From Burkholderiales bacterium (GTDB taxonomy: Bacteria; Pseudomonadota; Gammaproteobacteria; Burkholderiales; Burkholderiaceae_C), in contig JAUVYR010000014.1 in the NCBI GenBank assembly GCA_030602985.1, positions 1 through 32,684 on the forward strand: a stretch of 32,684 nucleotides of DNA, given 5' to 3'. Numbering within the stretch: position 1 is the stretch's first letter; every line of letters starts with the position of its first letter. The notes beneath the pieces were generated by a model. It had not been told where the DNA came from. It did not search any database and saw nothing but the letters and a program-made list of their open reading frames with translations. Shown here piece by piece: positions 31,527-32,684 of the stretch. The position numbers and the translations under genes were made by a program.

Positions 31527-32537
31527 ATGACCTTCAAGACCCCGAACAACCCATCGCGCATCAGCCGCCGCCAGACCCTGCTGGGGCTGGCCAGCCTGGC
31601 TGGCCTGAGCTGGCTGCCCGGTCAGGCACTGGCCCAATCGTTTCCCAGCAAACCCATCACCATCGTGGTGCCCTTCCCGGCGGGTGGCACCACCGACATC
31701 CTGGCCCGCATCGTGGGGCAATTCATGTCGACGGAATTCAACCAGTCGGTGGTCATTGACAACCGTGCGGGCGCTGGCGGCAATGTGGGCACGCAGATGG
31801 TTGCCCGGGCGCCTGCCGACGGCTATACGCTGCTGATGGGTACGGTCGGTACCCATGCCATCAACGCAGCTCTGTATGAGCGCCTGCCGTTTGATCACAT
31901 CCGGGACTTCGTGCCGCTGAGCCGCTCGGCCATGGTGCCCAACATCCTGGTGGCACACCCCTCTCAACCCTTCAACACGGTGGCCGAACTGGTGGCCTAT
32001 GCGCGGGCCAACCCCGGCAAAATTCGCTTTGCTTCGTCTGGCAACGGCACATCCATCCACCTTTCGGGGGAATTGTTCAAAATCAAGGCGCAGGTTGACA
32101 TGCTGCACGTGCCCTACCGCGGCAGTGCACCGGCCATTGCCGGCTTGCTCGGCGGCGAAACCGACATCATGTTCGACAACATGCCATCGGCCATCCAGCA
32201 CGTTCGTTCGGGTGGGCTCAAGGCACTGGCCGTGACCACGGCACAGCGCTCGCCCGAAATGCCCAATCTGCCGACCATTGCTGAAGCGGGCGTCCCCGGC
32301 TACGATGCCACCTCCTGGTTTGGCCTGTTTGCCCCAGCCGGCACACCGGACGCGATCGTCCGTCGACTCAATGCCACGATCGTGAAAGCGCTGAACGACA
32401 ACGAAGTACGGCAGCGCATTGTTGAACTCGGTGCGGCGCCGCATCCGGAAACCCCGGAATCCTTTGCGAGCTTCATCCAGCAGGAGACGGCAAAGTGGGC
32501 GGATGTGATGCGGGCATCTGGCGCGCGCATCGACTGA
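31527..32537 (+). CDS. Bug-family tripartite tricarboxylate receptor
   Basis: A 336-residue periplasmic solute receptor of the Bug/TctC family. The N-terminus has a twin-arginine-like start (SRRQTLLG) before a hydrophobic core and AQS cleavage at about 36. The mature protein begins FPSKPITIVVPFPAGGTTDILAR, and VIDNRAGAGGNVG, GYTLLMGTVGTHAIN and LHVPYRGSAPAIAGLLGGETDIMFDN complete the family pattern. It would bind a carboxylate ligand for uptake, but no TctA/TctB permease is present here. It starts 75 bases after the SDR with AAGGAGA upstream, and is co-directional with pcaIJ. Confidence 0.93.
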   Translation: MTFKTPNNPSRISRRQTLLGLASLAGLSWLPGQALAQSFPSKPITIVVPFPAGGTTDILARIVGQFMSTEFNQSVVIDNRAGAGGNVGTQMVARAPADGYTLLMGTVGTHAINAALYERLPFDHIRDFVPLSRSAMVPNILVAHPSQPFNTVAELVAYARANPGKIRFASSGNGTSIHLSGELFKIKAQVDMLHVPYRGSAPAIAGLLGGETDIMFDNMPSAIQHVRSGGLKALAVTTAQRSPEMPNLPTIAEAGVPGYDATSWFGLFAPAGTPDAIVRRLNATIVKALNDNEVRQRIVELGAAPHPETPESFASFIQQETAKWADVMRASGARID

Positions 32538-32551
32538 CCAATACCTTTGCA

Positions 32552-32581
32552 TGGGGTGAGCCACCTGAACCGGAGGCTCAC
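32552..32581. terminator. Stem-loop between Bug receptor and tRNA-Val
   Basis: GTGAGCC (32554-32560) and GGCTCAC (32573-32579) form a 7-bp stem that can extend to nine with one G-T pair and a 12-base loop. It lies between convergent genes: 16 bases after the Bug stop and about 30 after the tRNA 3' end on the other strand. There is no T-run on either side, so it is a weak bidirectional terminator candidate. Confidence 0.4.
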
Positions 32582-32609
32582 TCGCAGCAGGCACAGATGG
32601 CGTGGGAAG

Positions 32610-32684
32610 TGGTGGGTCGTAGTGGGATCGAACCACTGGCTTCCACCGTGTGAAGGTGGCACTCTACCGCTGAGTTAACGACCC
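32610..32684 (-). tRNA. tRNA-Val (anticodon CAC)
   Basis: A complete 75-base tRNA, its 5' base exactly at the right edge. All cloverleaf stems pair: acceptor GGGTCGT/ACGACCC, D-stem ACTC/GAGT, anticodon stem CCACC/GGTGG and T-stem AGTGG/CCACT with loop TTCGATC. The anticodon loop TTCACAC gives CAC, which reads valine GUG. The CCA end is encoded (32610-32612). It is convergent with the Bug receptor gene. Confidence 0.95.

Noticed and set aside
32610-32684. tRNA-Val as an integration site for a mobile element
   Set aside because: No integrase gene or duplicated tRNA 3' end is visible on the left side; the right side lies outside the window.

Overview
This 32.7 kb window is GC-rich bacterial chromosome, gene-dense with short gaps and frequent ATGA/TGATG overlaps. 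The gene content suggests a betaproteobacterium of the order Burkholderiales, probably near Comamonadaceae. The pointers are a Bug-type periplasmic receptor, an IclR/PcaR-type regulator beside pcaIJ, a Liv-type transporter next to beta-oxidation genes, and a msrB-yciB-bolA-PPIase run. That placement is inference from gene families, not from a marker gene. I see no insertion sequences, phage genes, CRISPR arrays or rRNA, and no gene-free stretch longer than about 155 bases.

Layout. (1) 1-2510: the 5' part of a probable LuxR-type regulator and an HSL-family esterase on the minus strand, divergent from an iron-type alcohol dehydrogenase; a perfect 10+5+10 inverted repeat lies between the divergent genes. 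(2) 2639-7508: a seven-helix MHYT-like GGDEF/EAL protein converges on a coupled minus-strand group of two HDOD paralogues and a patatin-like phospholipase. (3) 7558-9957: the RNA-binding protein Tex, with a strong stem-loop just before its start. (4) 10030-18463: a seven-gene minus-strand operon holding a FadJ-like hydratase/dehydrogenase, thiolase, acyl-CoA dehydrogenase, SDR, hotdog thioesterase, CurA-type reductase and a second SDR. (5) 18594-25526: on the same strand, a complete Liv/HAAT ABC transporter (receptor, two permeases, two ATPases) headed by a DmdB-like acyl-CoA ligase. A Crp/Fnr-family regulator is divergent from the ligase. (6) 26394-28426: housekeeping genes msrB, yciB, bolA and a periplasmic parvulin PPIase. 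(7) 28420-32537: an IclR-family regulator divergent from pcaI-pcaJ, an SDR and a Bug receptor. (8) A complete tRNA-Val(CAC) ends exactly at the right edge.

How the parts fit. Regions 4 and 5 read as one uptake, CoA-activation and beta-oxidation system for an unidentified organic acid: the ABC transporter imports it, the ligase makes the CoA thioester, and dehydrogenase, hydratase/dehydrogenase and thiolase shorten it. The reductases, SDRs and thioesterase suggest a substrate more complex than a straight-chain fatty acid. Palindromes sharing the 7-mer GAACGAT lie upstream of both the ligase and the beta-oxidation operon, which suggests one shared regulator. The transporter's two ATPases carry matching degenerations in the same predicted ATP site, so it may be an asymmetric importer. 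Region 7 is a separate unit for 3-oxoadipate (or a similar 3-oxo acid) activation, with a PcaU-like three-half-site operator.
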